From contig JANAVB010029819.1 of NCBI GenBank assembly GCA_029216955.1, positions 38,607,854 to 38,671,853 on the forward strand: a stretch of 64,000 nt of DNA. The letters are read 5' to 3'. Shown here in pieces: positions 34,400 through 45,052 of the stretch. Position 1 is the first letter of the stretch. Each line of letters begins with the position of its first letter. The position numbers were made by a program, and so were the translations under genes. Below the pieces are notes generated by a model that worked only from the letters and a program-made list of their open reading frames with translations, made no database searches and had not been told where the DNA came from. The stretch comes from Iris pallida. Lineage: Eukaryota; Streptophyta; Magnoliopsida; Asparagales; Iridaceae.

Positions 34400-34890
34400 T
34401 GAACTGCGCTAGCAACAGACTGCACAAACAGTGAACTACACTGGCAGTTACTCGATCGTGGGCCAACTGTATTAGATGCGTGGCACTATTTGATTGAAAT
34501 GTGCATGGTCGTACACAGGCGGTTGCCACGTGGTGAGCAATTGATGGCATGTAAGCCACGTAATAAATGTCAGTTATCTTGATGGATTGTGCCACTTGAA
34601 AAGCACTAGCATCAGACTGTGCTGAGACTCAGGCTTGGTCAAACTGCGCTGAAGTGGAGCTGTCATACTGCGCTGGCTGTACAGCTGCCCTCGAGCGCTG
34701 TGCTGTACAAGAAATGAAAGGACTCCTCGTTTATCGGGCTGTCAGCTGTCAGAAGATCAGATTTTTGTCAGGTAATGATGGCACTGCCACGTCACTAGCG
34801 CGCTTGGGTGTTAGCGCAGTTCAGCTTGCGCGTTTGAATGGTAGCGCAATCTGCCTCCTGCGCAGTCCATTTGAAGAGTGCGCAATTTTA
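34400..34890. repeat. Dispersed TGCGC motif array in U3 of the Tat LTR
   Basis: TGCGCT, TGCGCA, TTAGCGCAG and AGCGCGC forms occur a dozen or more times in about 490 bases, densest at 34640-34690 and 34795-34890. Related forms fill 16355-16565. The same hexamer also recurs in the coding sequence at 33590-33910. Confidence 0.65.
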
Positions 34891-34930
34891 TTTCCTCTGT
34901 TTATTTGATAAATGCAACTTGATTTTTAGG

Positions 34931-35635
34931 ACCTACAGATGGTGGAGAGACAGAATTAGGAATCGTATCACAAGGGTGATCTCGTTCCAAGTTCCCCTGG
35001 CGGGTCGTCTTGTCTCCACCAGTTGTATTGACAGCAGCTCATCTTTGGACTGCTGTACTCTGTGGTTCTCCTCTCGTATTTCTGAGAGAGAAGACCAGAG
35101 TTGATTCTATTGTCTGGCTCGTTGCTTCAGGTCGAGACGACAAGGAACTGGCACCAACAAATAAGAAGATCCAAAGATGTAATAGACCTTCATGTTATAT
35201 TTAGAATAAAAATTCGAGATGTAATAGATTTCCATTAAGATTTATCTATGTTTTTAAAGACGGAATAAAGAATGATTTTCTCTTCTTTTATGATCTGATT
35301 TTGATGTGGTGATAATAAAAATAGAATTAAGGAGAAATATGGAGATGACAAGTTGCTAGTGTAAATAAACCAAATTCAGAAGCAGGAAGAATGTGAACTC
35401 TCGTTTATGAAAAGTGAACAGTCACTTCGATTTTTGAGAAAGGACACTGAATGAATGAACAATTACTGTAACTTTCGAGGAAGAGAATAAATGAATGAAC
35501 CATCATGTTGGTTTTTGAAGAAAGGAAAATGAACAAACAGTTATAAGTGAACAAACGGTTATAAGTGAACGAACAGTTGGGTTTCTTTCAAAAAGTTGCA
35601 TCGATTCTCGATGTTGACTGTCTAATTGTTCTGTC
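34931..35635 (+). other. G2 remnant upstream of the small antisense ORF
   Basis: The stretch is bounded by the shared LTR and the TATA box at 35636. It lacks the PMD-like gene found at this place in G1, so G2 lost it or never had it. The end has AGATGTAATAGA repeats (35174, 35216) and, from 35400, TGAAC-rich units such as AAGTGAACAAACGGTTATAAG. No convincing ORF is present. Confidence 0.55.
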
Positions 35636-35643
35636 TATAAATA
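35636..35643 (+). promoter_or_regulatory. TATA box of the small antisense ORF (G2)
   Basis: TATAAATA in CTATAAATAGAACA, 49 bases from the ATG at 35692, matches the G1 block exactly over 14 bases. Confidence 0.65.
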
Positions 35644-35691
35644 GAACAAAACTTTTATAGATATCGTCACTTTCTTTCCTTTTTGTGCAAA

Positions 35692-35744
35692 ATGTCTTCC
35701 AAGGATTTGCTCACTTCGAAGATTGAAGGAGAGACCGAGACGCC
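35692..35744 (+). pseudogene. Small antisense ORF of G2, 5' piece, interrupted by T
   Basis: The ATG at 35692 starts a frame equivalent to 21368 in G1. After 53 bases it meets the T element exactly at the duplicated ACGCC. The rest of the gene is 20.7 kb away at 56483-56714. The two pieces are in phase, so the frame was open before the insertion. Function unknown; see the G1 copy. Confidence 0.8.
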
Positions 35745-38644
35745 TGTCACTTTCCGTTCCCAAAATACGTATTTTTTAATACATTTACTGCTTTAATATA
35801 TTTATTTAATATTTATCATGTATTGTTCTGTAATTAAACCCCTTTAATTTTATGATAATTAATTTCTTGCAATTTTATTTCTGCATTTTGTTTCCTGCTT
35901 TTATACCCTACTTTAGCTATGCTTTGGGTTCGGCTTGGATTGGACTTAGTATGCTGTTTCCTCTTGAACCGAACACAAACCCCCCCACCTACCACCACCC
36001 CTTCCATTTCAAAACCATCCCCTTTCTCTCTCTTCATTAATCTTCTTCTTTCTCATAACTCCTCCCCCACCTACTCAGCCGCCAAGGCAAGTACCAAACT
36101 TGCTTCTTTATGGATCACCATTATTATTGTTCCATCATCTTCCTTACTTGATTTTGAGCCTCTTTAGTACTTAGCATTTCCAATTTCCATGGTTCATTTC
36201 TTGTAGATCTAAGTTTGATGTATTTTCAGATTTTTTAGGTTTTGATCTAGTAAACCTTGTTATCGTTAAGTTTTGATGGTTCCATGTTGTAGAGAATTTC
36301 GTTCTACCCCATTTTGACCTATGGAAGTCCAGTTTTGGGTTTGGAGTGAAGGAATTAGGGAGCTCGGAAGCAATGGCTTTCCATGATTCTCCTTCTCAGA
36401 AGAGTGGAGAAGAAGGGCAATGCTTGACCGCATGAGTTTTCATGCGGAAAGTCTTCTTGATCCGCATGAAGTGTTGGCCGCATGAAGTGTTGGCCGCATG
36501 AAGCGTTGGCCGCATGAAGTGTTGGCCGCATGGAGTCCTGGCCACGTGGTATTTTGAATTTATACTCTGGCTATATAAGGACCCGAGTCCTATCTGGCCG
36601 CATAAGTCAACCCTGTCCGCGTAAACTCTGAACTGTTTCGGCCGCATGGAGCTTTGCAGCCGCATGAGATAAATTCTTCTCAGCCGCATAAGGTGCCTGT
36701 TGCTCACAGCTGCATGATCTACATGTCTTCCCAGCCGCATGAGGTCTGTCATCCTCAGCCGCATGGGGCTTGTTTCAACCATTGTCGTCTATGATAATTC
36801 TCAGCCGCATATAGACTTAATCATCCCAGCCGCATGAGCAACATTTTCCCAGCCGCATGAGCAATATTTTCCTAGCCGCATAGGCACATGTTATCCTGGC
36901 CTCATAAATTTAGTTTCCTTAACCGCATGAATCAATAATTTCCCAGCCGCATGGATGCTAGCCATAATGCCCTTTTGGCTGATTCTTATTTCAATTGACA
37001 TTGATTGACATTGATTGACATTTATTATCATTGATTGATTGACTTGGCATTTATTAACATTAATTATTATCTTGACTTTAATTGTTGCCCTGACATTTAT
37101 TTAACATTAAGTTGACATTAATAAACAAGGACTGTCATTTTAATTTAATAATTGATCATGCGTTCCTAGTTGGAACTAAGAGACTGGTTAGTCGTCTTAT
37201 TGAATTGAATAAATGAGACACGTTCATACTAACTATGAACTATTGCAATCGACTGACTGATCCCGAATATTGACATACAGGCACATGCAGGCTCGATTTA
37301 TTTATTTGTTAATTATTTATTTATTTATTTATTTATTTTCCACTAAAGCAGCATGTGTATTTATGGTCAAGCCATGATTATTCCGTGGTAAGTTTTGATT
37401 GTTGTATTACGCTATGTAAGACCTACAACCTAACCGCACATGTATCGTTGTAGAGTTGTGCATATCGTACCCTGTACGAAAGTACTCATTTGAATGACCA
37501 TGATCCACGGCATGGGACTTCACTCAACGTAGAGACTATTAAGTTAGATAAAATAATGATTGCATGGAGAGAATGGATTCCCGAGTTCTTACATGGCAGC
37601 CCTCTTGGGACTATTAAGTGTCTGACAGGCCGGCTGGTTCCCACAGATACTGCAAATCTGCCATACGGGCAGGGAGCGGTACCTGCTTATATTATTTAAT
37701 TGTACATGGTATATTAACGACGAGCGTCCCGCTGGGACTCGTCTAATTCATGATTGGCGCAATTGATTGACTGGATAGACTAGTCTTGCTTGCACATAGT
37801 AAGAACTGAGGAATCTTTTATTACATAATTCCAGGATAACCTGGAACTTACAGTAGCAAGCCGTAGTAGTTGCATGGCCGTTTAAGCTGATTTGTTTGTG
37901 TACTGTCTCTACTCTGATGACTAACTAAGACGATCGGAATATCAGGACATGACGGGTCAACTTCTATCCTTGTTTGGTTGGGAGGTTGGTTCGAAGTGTC
38001 GTGATGTAATGTGAATCCCAGTAGCCAGCAGAGATCTATTTTACATATTTCCTATTACTGGTTTATTCTTCATATCGTGCTTCCTTGCGGTACTTGCTAT
38101 TAGCGGTCTAACCTCTCTGCTTTTGCATGGCTAGATTTAGAGTCAGTCCCCGAGGATCCAGCTTACTTCTACCTCCAAGATGGTCAATACTAGAGGGATG
38201 ATCGCAGGAGGACTCGAGTGGGTTTCTTACTTCCCCGCTCGTTTTGTTATCTATTTTATACTTTGCCGTTTGGCACCGACATGTTAGTCGGATTGTCTTG
38301 TACCTACTTTTACATAATTATAACTAAGTCAGGCTGCAGCTGATAACAATTGTGCATACTTACTACATCATCTGGCTATATTTTGTAAAGCCAGATATCA
38401 AGAACATTTTGACTGAGCATTTGGGACGCCTTACTGCTTATTCTCATATGTTCTCTATTTCTGTTTCTTGTTCGAATGATTGAGACAATAGATGTGAAGT
38501 GACCATAGGGAGACTTACATGTAGTATGTACCCCCTCGTCTTGTAGACAGCATTGATCGTATTATACGGTATTCATCTACCCGTAATACGTAGCTGGCTG
38601 AGTCATTCCCCCGCTCTCCAGTATTCTGGTTCTGGGGCGTGACA
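35745..38644 (+). repeat. T 5' LTR (2900 bp)
   Basis: It runs from TGTCAC to GTGACA, which are exact inverses. The U3 part contains the CCGCATGA array (36430-36956) and ATTT repeats near 37300. The last 99 bases match 56379-56477 with one visible change. Short frames inside it are not supported as genes. Confidence 0.88.
36430..36956 (+). repeat. CCGCATGA motif array in the T LTR, about 20 copies
   Basis: GGCCGCATGAAG occurs with 16-18-base spacing at about 36460-36530, then AGCCGCATGAG and close variants recur every 20-45 bases to 36950. The octamer core is kept while spacers vary. This is not a simple tandem repeat, more like many sites for one factor, or a decayed minisatellite. Confidence 0.85.
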
Positions 38645-38652
38645 AGGTTTTA

Positions 38653-38668
38653 GTGGTGGCCCATGCAG
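38653..38668 (+). other. Primer-site candidate of T
   Basis: TGGTGGCCCATGCAGG starts nine bases after the LTR end. The same segment, with the same offset, follows the LARD-2 5' LTR at 49371. A fitting tRNA is not obvious to me, and nine bases is a long gap, so the call is tentative. Confidence 0.35.
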
Positions 38669-38779
38669 GTCTGATTTCAGACTTGTGGGGTATTTTAATA
38701 GGATGTCTCAATCACACATGTTCTCTCTTGATCTCATAATTCGTTGATTCTCAACTCTAGCTTGACATTCTAGTATCCC

Positions 38780-40036
38780 TTGACTTCATTGATTCTTCAT
38801 GTCCGGTCGTTTGATTGTTCTTTTGTCCCTTTTCTTAGGGGCTCCTCGTCCGCACCTGTCAGAGCTGGACAGCAACAACATGGACAGCAACATGGACAAC
38901 ATGACCAGGTTGGTCAGCAACAAGGGCCAGTACTACCTCAAGACACTATCCAGGAAGAAGTGATAGTAGAAGCAGCAGCTGGATCGCAGTAGCCAGAGGT
39001 TCCACCACCACCAACAGTTCTACCTACCCCTACGGAGATGGACACACCGGCCCTTTTGGAGATCATGAGAGGGATGATGGCCACTCAGCAACATCAGATG
39101 TTAGCCCAGTAGCGCATACACGCTCAGTTGCAAGAGCAGAACGTACTACTCAACCAAGGGTTGCAGACAGCTTTGAAAAGAAGGGCAAGGCCAGATTCAG
39201 GAGCATCAACCAAATTTTGCAAGTTCAACCCCCACCATTTCGAGGGCATAGAGGATGCCATCTTAGCAGATGCCTGGCTTAAGGATATTGAGGCTATTCT
39301 GACAGCAGCTAAGGTGCCGACAGAAGAACGTGTGGATCAGGTGAAGTTGCTACTTCAGGATCTCGCACGTGATTGGTGGGAATCAGAGAAAGTAGGTATC
39401 AGACGTCCCGTTGCTTGGGACGATTTTACAGCAAGATTCAAGACAAAGTACTATGGAGTTGTGGCGCAGTTTGAGCTACAACAGAAGTTTATCAACCTCA
39501 AGCAGGCCGGCAAGACGGTAGATGCTTATGCAGCAGAGTTCTGCAGATTTAGTAGGTTTGCCCCAGAGATGGTAGTGACAGAGCGCCAGAGGGCGATAAG
39601 GTTCCAGCAAGGGTTTCATCTTAAGCTCTTGCAATTGATAGAGGGGCACAATTACCAGACTTTTGACGAAGTATTGACGGCAACCCGAAGGCATGAGATA
39701 ACCATTCAGAGGATCACAGCAAGGACTGGAGGTCAGAAGAGATCTCACAGTCAGATTAAAGGAGGAGGGGGAGCAGCGCCCCGAACAGTAGCACCATCCC
39801 TTGGCATTTGCATTCACGATGTGGCAATACGAGGGCCAGCACCACTACCCAGGCAGCAGCAGCAGCAACAGAGGAAGAACCAGCAACCCCCGACGGGCTG
39901 CACTTATTATGGAAAGATAGGGCACACTAGAGATGTATGTCGGGCATTGAACGGGCTGTGTTTGATATGTGGAAATCCAGATCATCGGGTTACCACCTGT
40001 CCCATGAATTCGAGGTCAGGAGGACCAGTGCAATAG
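38780..40036 (+). pseudogene. T gag
   Basis: Frame 2 carries a Gln- and Pro-rich start, then the gag domain (FEGIEDAILADAWLKDIEAI, DWWESEKVG, FKTKYYG, FSRFAPEMV) at about 39200-39690. Two zinc knuckles follow: CTYYGKIGHTRDVC, in which the second Cys is Tyr, and an intact CLICGNPDHRVTTC (about 39958-39999). TAG stops lie at 38990, 39110 and 40034, with no frameshift. The true start is not certain; an exon joint near 38840 is possible. Pol follows in the same frame, as expected for this lineage. Confidence 0.85.
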
Positions 40037-41349
40037 TTTCCTGCTCTGCCAGCACCAGGGGCAGGACAGTATCGAGGACCCACAGCGGCAGTGAGACCAT
40101 TGACCCAGCGTCCGTTAATGCCACAGGCTCAGATGTTTCGACAGCAGGGATCGTCGATACAGCAACACCAGCACAGACCACCCCAGCATCATCAAGGCAG
40201 GGGCCAGCAGCAGCACCAGGCTAGGCCACAGCATGGGAACCAGCAAGGAGGTCGAGGGCAGGCATTCACACTGTCCTTGGAAGAGGCATTAGCATCAAGA
40301 GATGTTGTGGCAGGTAACATTCTCGTTGCCTCATATCCCGCAGTAGCATTGTTTGATTCGGGAGCATCACACTCATTTATATCTACATAATTTACGACAC
40401 GACTAGGAATAGAGTTCGAGGCATTGCCAGGAAGGTTTAATATACTCACTGGTAATGGGCTCGTAGGAGTTAGTAGAGTTATTCTAGCATGTAGCGTTGT
40501 AGTTTACGGGCATTCCTTACCCGCCCAGTTGATAGAATTTCCTGTTGGAAATTTTGACGTTATCTTAGGCATGGACTGGCTGAAAGACAGTCATGCGACA
40601 ATAGATTGTCGTAGTGGGAGTGTATCTTTTGATATTCTAGGCATGAAGAGATTCACCTTAGTCAGATCAGAGGCAACTCAGCAAGAGCAGGGAGTAATAA
40701 CAGCAATGGAAGAAGTTCAAATTCCGAAGGTAGTTGAAGAGTTTCTTGATGTATTTCCCGAAGAACTTCCAGGTCTACCACCGGTTAGCGATATTGAGTT
40801 CAGCATAGAATTGACACCTAGAACTAAACCCATATCAGATCGGGTTTACAGAATGGCGGATTCGGAGCAGGCCAAGGTGTATCAGCACATAGAGGAATTG
40901 AAGGAGAAGAACTTCATCCAAGCTAGCATATCACCATGGGCAGCACCAGTGGTACTTGTGGAGAAGAAGGATGGATCATCCAGATTATGCATCGATTACA
41001 GGAAGCTTAACGCGGCAACAGTAAAGAATAAGTACCCACTACCAAGGATCGACGACTTGTTTGATCGGTTGAGCAGGGCTAGAGTTTTCTCCAAGATAGA
41101 TCTTCGTTCAGGGTACCGTTAGGTGAGGGTTCGGAAGGAAGACATTCCCAAGATGGCGTTCAGGTCGAAGTATGGGCATTATGAATTCTTAGTAATGTCG
41201 TTTGGTTTGACCAATGCTCCAGCAATATTCATGAATTTGATGAACCGCATCTTTATGCCTTACTTAGATCAGTTTGTCGTGGTATTTTTCGACGACATTC
41301 TCGTATACTCTGCTAGTGAAGAGGAGCATGAAGACCACCTCAGGAAAGT
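40037..41349 (+). pseudogene. T pol: protease and RT, cut off by the CACTA element
   Basis: The frame continues from gag. The protease motif ALFDSGASHSF is at about 40349-40381 (DSG 40355-40363). RT has [45 protein letters not shown] and FFDDILVYS (catalytic FFDD 41285-41296). Stops are TAA at 40388 and TAG at 41120; the second replaces the Gln of the usual GYHQ motif. The frame ends abruptly at 41349 where CACTACAAC begins. RNase H, integrase and chromodomain are absent from the window. Confidence 0.88.
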
Positions 41350-41370
41350 CACTACAACAAATAGGGCATA

Positions 41371-41640
41371 CAATAGCAGTTTATCTATAGCGTTCAAGCC
41401 TCCCTGCTATAGAATGTCATCATCAATAGCGTTTATTAGTCTGTGCTATTAAAAGGTCATACAATAGCAGTTTATCTATAGCGTTTGAGTCTCCCTGCTA
41501 TTATAATACCATCATCCATAGCGTTTATTGGACATGCTATTAAAAGTACATACAATAGCAGTTTATCTATAGCGTTTATGCCTCCCCGCTATTAGAAGTG
41601 TCGTTACAATAGCGTTCATTATGCAGTGCTGTTAAAGGTA
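41371..41640 (+). repeat. CACTA subterminal repeats, three units of about 91 bp
   Basis: CAATAGCAGTTTATCTATAG occurs at 41371, 41462 and 41552. Each unit also holds CTGCTAT and AATAGCGTT in inverted orientation. Subterminal arrays of short motifs are the transposase-binding regions in this superfamily. Confidence 0.8.
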
Positions 41641-41774
41641 TAGTTTTTTTTTCTGAATAAGAGATTCGGTTCATTTGAAAAAAAATTGAAGTCCTACTTT
41701 TGATATATTTTTGACATATAACAATGTATAAATTCATTTTGCAGTGAGGAAAAATGTACATATTTGAAAGCAAC

Positions 41775-41775
<1 letters not shown>

Positions 41776-41835
<60 letters not shown>
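41776..41835. repeat. (TA)n microsatellite between two direct repeats
   Basis: About 28 TA units are flanked by GAAGTCCTACTTTTGATATA on both sides (about 41689 and 41837). Confidence 0.9.
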
Positions 41836-41838
<3 letters not shown>

Positions 41839-42590
41839 GTCCTACTTTTGATATATTAATTTTTGACATATATATAACAAAAAAGTGTAGAAACTTATAA
41901 TTTCTTCAATATAATTAAAATATGATTTCTATTTATTCGGTTTAACCAAATAAATCGATCAAATAACCGAATAGTTTATTCGGTTCGGTAATTCGGTTTT
42001 GGTTTTGGTTAATTTTGGTTCGATTTCGGTTTTGGAGTTTTTGAATTTCGGTTTATTTGGTGTTGACTATTTCGTTTCGGTTGAAACCACGAATAAACAG
42101 AAGGCACCCCTACATAGGTATCCCAGTTCGATTAGGTGTAGCATCATATTGTATATATTTTACATGATTAAAAAAATACTATAACATATTTTGGATGCTA
42201 TATAAGTTACAACGTCGTAATGGGATTAAATCGCTACCGGCAAAAAAAATTCATGAGAAGGAGCTGCAACTCTTCAACTAATCCCACTAACCTTTCAGAA
42301 ATTTTACCTAAAATTCCTCTCCCCTGGTAAATCGAATAAGAAAATTTAGTAATATATATACGAAATATATCTTTGTATATTTATTTAATATATATATTGC
42401 AAATAAATTATAAATAAACTGAAATATTGGTTTGTTTCAGGAACCCTAATTATTTTGTGGCGTTTTTGTGGCGTTTCTATGTACAACTCCTTCAACTAAA
42501 TTTTTGAATTTCTGTGGCGTTTCTTTAGGGCCACGTACAAATTATTTTTGGTGTTATCAAGCTCGATATAAGCAAGTTGTGGGTGTCAAC

Positions 42591-43050
42591 ATGATGAAAA
42601 AAGATTGGGTTCATCTTAACAAGTATTGAAATCCTTTTCACTATACTAATGTGTTCACTTAATTAAATCCATCTTTATGTCTTATTTATGTTAAAATTTT
42701 TTTTTTTAAAGAATATGACATTGTATAAGAAATATGTCCGTCAGTTTGTGGATTTTGCCAAGTCAAATGCAAAGAATCCAGACTTTATGTTATGTCCCTG
42801 CATTGATTGTAAGAATTTGTGTCGTGGTAATGAAGATATGATTTTACTTCATTTGCTAAGACGTGGGATGGATATGTCTTATACAACTTGGATTTGGCAT
42901 GGGGAAGAAATTTCAAATTTGGAACTGCCAGAAAAATTGGCAGTCCTTTGTTTCACATGCTGTGACTTAGGACTGCCCAGTTTTCTGGCAGTCCATTCAA
43001 TTTATTGGACTGCCAGAAAAATGGGCAGTCCTTTGTTTCACATGCTGTGA
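42591..43050 (+). pseudogene. CACTA transposase-associated domain, fragment
   Basis: A short first piece MMKKDWVHLN (42591) precedes an AT-rich intron-like stretch. The second piece (about 42715-42925) reads YKKYVRQFVDFAKSNAKN, CPCIDCKNLCRG, LHLLRRGMDMSYTTWIWHGE. This is the pattern of the transposase-associated zinc domain at the N-terminus of TNP2-type transposases. After 42920 the frame runs into a palindromic tandem repeat and has no transposase sequence. The catalytic part is missing. Confidence 0.72.
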
Positions 43051-43118
43051 CTTAGGACTGCCCAGTTTTTTGACAGTCCATTCAGTTTGTTGGACTGCCC
43101 GAAAATTGGGCAGTCCTT
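42921..43118. repeat. 85-bp tandem repeat made of foldback palindromes
   Basis: Units start at 42921, 43007 and 43092 (last one partial). Each full unit contains a 25-base segment starting GGACTGCCAGAAAA and, 24 bases later, its near-exact reverse complement starting GGACTGCCCAG. Each 25-mer also ends in GGCAGTCC, so it is itself a palindrome. The RNA would form a strong stem with a loop of about 24 bases. Confidence 0.85.
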
Positions 43119-43130
43119 GTTTGCACTAGT

Positions 43131-44515
43131 TGAACAACAATATTGGATTTCCTTCCATATTAGGGTTTGTATATTATGAGGAGCCTTTGGGTGCCATCGA
43201 AATTGGAAATGAGGAAAAAATTAGGGATAACAATATTAGGGTTTCCACGATATTAGGATTTAACATTTTTGTTGTTGTTGTTGTTCTTCCTTTTTTTTTC
43301 TTCTTCTTCTTCTTCTTGGATGGGTTGAGGAAGAAGAAAAGGAAAAAAATAGAAAAAAAAGTGACTTTTATACCAAAGAGTGGGATAGCCCTAATCAATT
43401 TTTTCAACGACAAACTTGTAAATAATACAAAGTTTAAAATGGGATAGCCCTGATAAAAATGTGCAGTACCTTTACAACTATCCTATCTTTATTATGCATT
43501 CAACAATCTAGCGACTAATATTTCGGTAGCTGAAGTTTCCCCCAAAATTTCAAAGTGAATAGCTTTTCCCCCCAAAATTCCAAAGTGAATAGCTATTCCC
43601 CCTTACCCAAAACCTAAAAAAATAAAATTCTAACTTCTACCCCCCCTCACCCGCTGCCCACAACTTCTCCTCCTCACCGACCCGCTGCCCACACCGGATC
43701 CCCGCCTCCCTCCTCCTCACCGATACGCTTCCCACACCGGAGCTCCTCCTCCGTCCTCCCACACCGGATCCGCTACCCACAACAGCTCGCACCAGTGCGG
43801 CAACATTGGCGCACGGGAGGATTAGCGAGGTCAAACGGGTGGGGCACGGAGTGACTGTAGAAAGTCGGGGCGTCCCTTGGCTAGCGAAAATGTCTGTACG
43901 TCCGCTTCAATGGCTGATGGAGAAGGCTCAGGGGTCGGGTTCGGGGCCGAACGGGGAGGAACGGTCGTATGGGTTTGAGCTGGAGGAGGTCGCCGCCGTA
44001 CGCGCGCATGCCTGCAATTTTTTTTTTGCAGGTAGCTACAGTGACAGGCGCGATGGAGAAGAAGTACTGGTTATTTTCTTTTTCCTTCTTTTTTTTTGTA
44101 TTGTCTACATTCTGTTTGATGTAATGCTTCACACGTACATGTATCATTTGGGTCCAGAGTTGTGTTTCTATCTAGGTTATTCAGCTTTGTCAATGGCTTG
44201 GGTTTAATATGCCCTATGTGGCTCTCTCAAATCCTAACGATTGTATATTCGGGTCTAAATTAGATCTGGTGAGTTTCAGTTCATTTAGATCCATTTCTTA
44301 TCCAACAATTCATCCATGTCGGACATTTCATAGTTTTATTACCCGTAAGTACTGAGTTTTTCGGGAGGTGGTGGGGTGTGAAAATACTTTCAATTAAATT
44401 TTATGTGACTAATGAGGATTGAACTTGAGACCACTTGGTTAAAACTTAAAATACGGGTGGGTGGGTGGTGGGTTAGGTAGTTTTGATATGTGCAACACAG
44501 ACCAATAGATACTCC
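43131..44515. other. Unassigned DNA inside T
   Basis: No gene is supported. It has a (TTC)n/(AAG)n stretch at 43270-43340, a repeated CCCCCAAAATTYCAAAGTGAATAGCT pair (43540-43600), and a GC-rich block (43640-44010) ending in a polypyrimidine-AG at about 44035, which could be an old exon-intron border. This may be cargo of the CACTA element or a separate insertion. Confidence 0.4.
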
Positions 44516-44705
44516 GGTAAAGAGTGGCGGTAAGATAATAGTTAAAGGAGCCGCTAGGGCTAGAGACATGCCTAAATGGACATGGATTAGTTTTTAAAAA
44601 AAGAATATGCTTTTTGTTACAAAGAACAAGGCCCTTAACAAAGTTGAATGGAAGAAATGGACTCAACAAAAACTTGGGATAAAGGTTTTGGTTTTGGTGT
44701 TTCCA
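44516..44705 (+). mobile_element. Probable 3' end of an RTE-type LINE, fragment
   Basis: The conceptual product reads MPKWTWISF ... NKALNKVEWKKW and the DNA ends in TTGGGATAAAGGTTTTGGTTTTGG. Plant RTE elements end in a protein of the form RPK.TWI ... LALNR.EWR.RI and a DNA tail TTGGGATAAAGGCTTGG. Similarity is short and from recall of the pattern, so the call is moderate. Confidence 0.5.
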
Positions 44706-45052
44706 GAACTAGTATATTTATAACAGTTTCAATAAGATGTACAATGTAAACTCTTATATCCATCCTCCCTTCCCTCTCTTTATCCTATTTTTTTATATTG
44801 GCCTGGGTAACATGTTACCAATGGTTCTTTATTCAGGTGCTTTATTGTGTGTGCATGCTTGCTCAAACGCTAGTTTTCGTCTCAGATTGGAAGGTCCTTT
44901 AAATAATGATGTTGATTTCAGATTTTTTTAATATGTTTAAAACCTTGACTTACTAGAACTGATAAAAGGAAAAACATTTCTGGTTTTACTAACTGTTAGA
45001 GATGTTCTTTCGAATACTAACCATGGAACAAACGTGAGAATTTTGTATTTCA

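Larger units (their letters stand above)
34115..34930 (-). repeat. Tat LTR between G1 and G2 (right limit uncertain)
   Basis: On the minus strand the LTR ends at 34115 with TTTTTACAAACA, directly before the primer site of G1. It has AATAAA (34137-34142), a TATA box (34346-34354) and, upstream of that, an array of TGCGCT/TGCGCA motifs to about 34885. To its right lie the antisense-gene spacer and pol of G2. So the same LTR is the 5' LTR of G1 and stands where G2 needs its 3' LTR. I could not fix the start of the LTR from a TG and a polypurine tract. Confidence 0.6.
41350..43130 (+). mobile_element. CACTA (En/Spm-type) element, left part
   Basis: The sequence begins CACTACAACAAATA, a classical CACTA terminus, preceded by AGT as possible 3-bp duplication. 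Three subterminal repeats follow, then an AT-rich part with (TA)n and TTCGGTTT-like repeats, then a transposase-associated domain. I found no matching TTGTAGTG end. Where the element stops is unknown; its DNA may run to about 45150. Confidence 0.7.

Noticed and set aside
37490..37699. 69-codon frame in the T LTR
   Set aside because: Non-coding LTR; no domain and no matching frame expected.
38653..38672. Similarity of GTGGTGGCCCATGCAGGTC to the anticodon arm of initiator tRNA-Met
   Set aside because: The match is in the same sense as the tRNA and has gaps, so it could not serve as primer pairing.
43806..44207. 133-codon frame, with a short GGTVVWV-like reading in another frame that recalls PWWP proteins
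   Set aside because: Similarity is only a few residues and ends at once.
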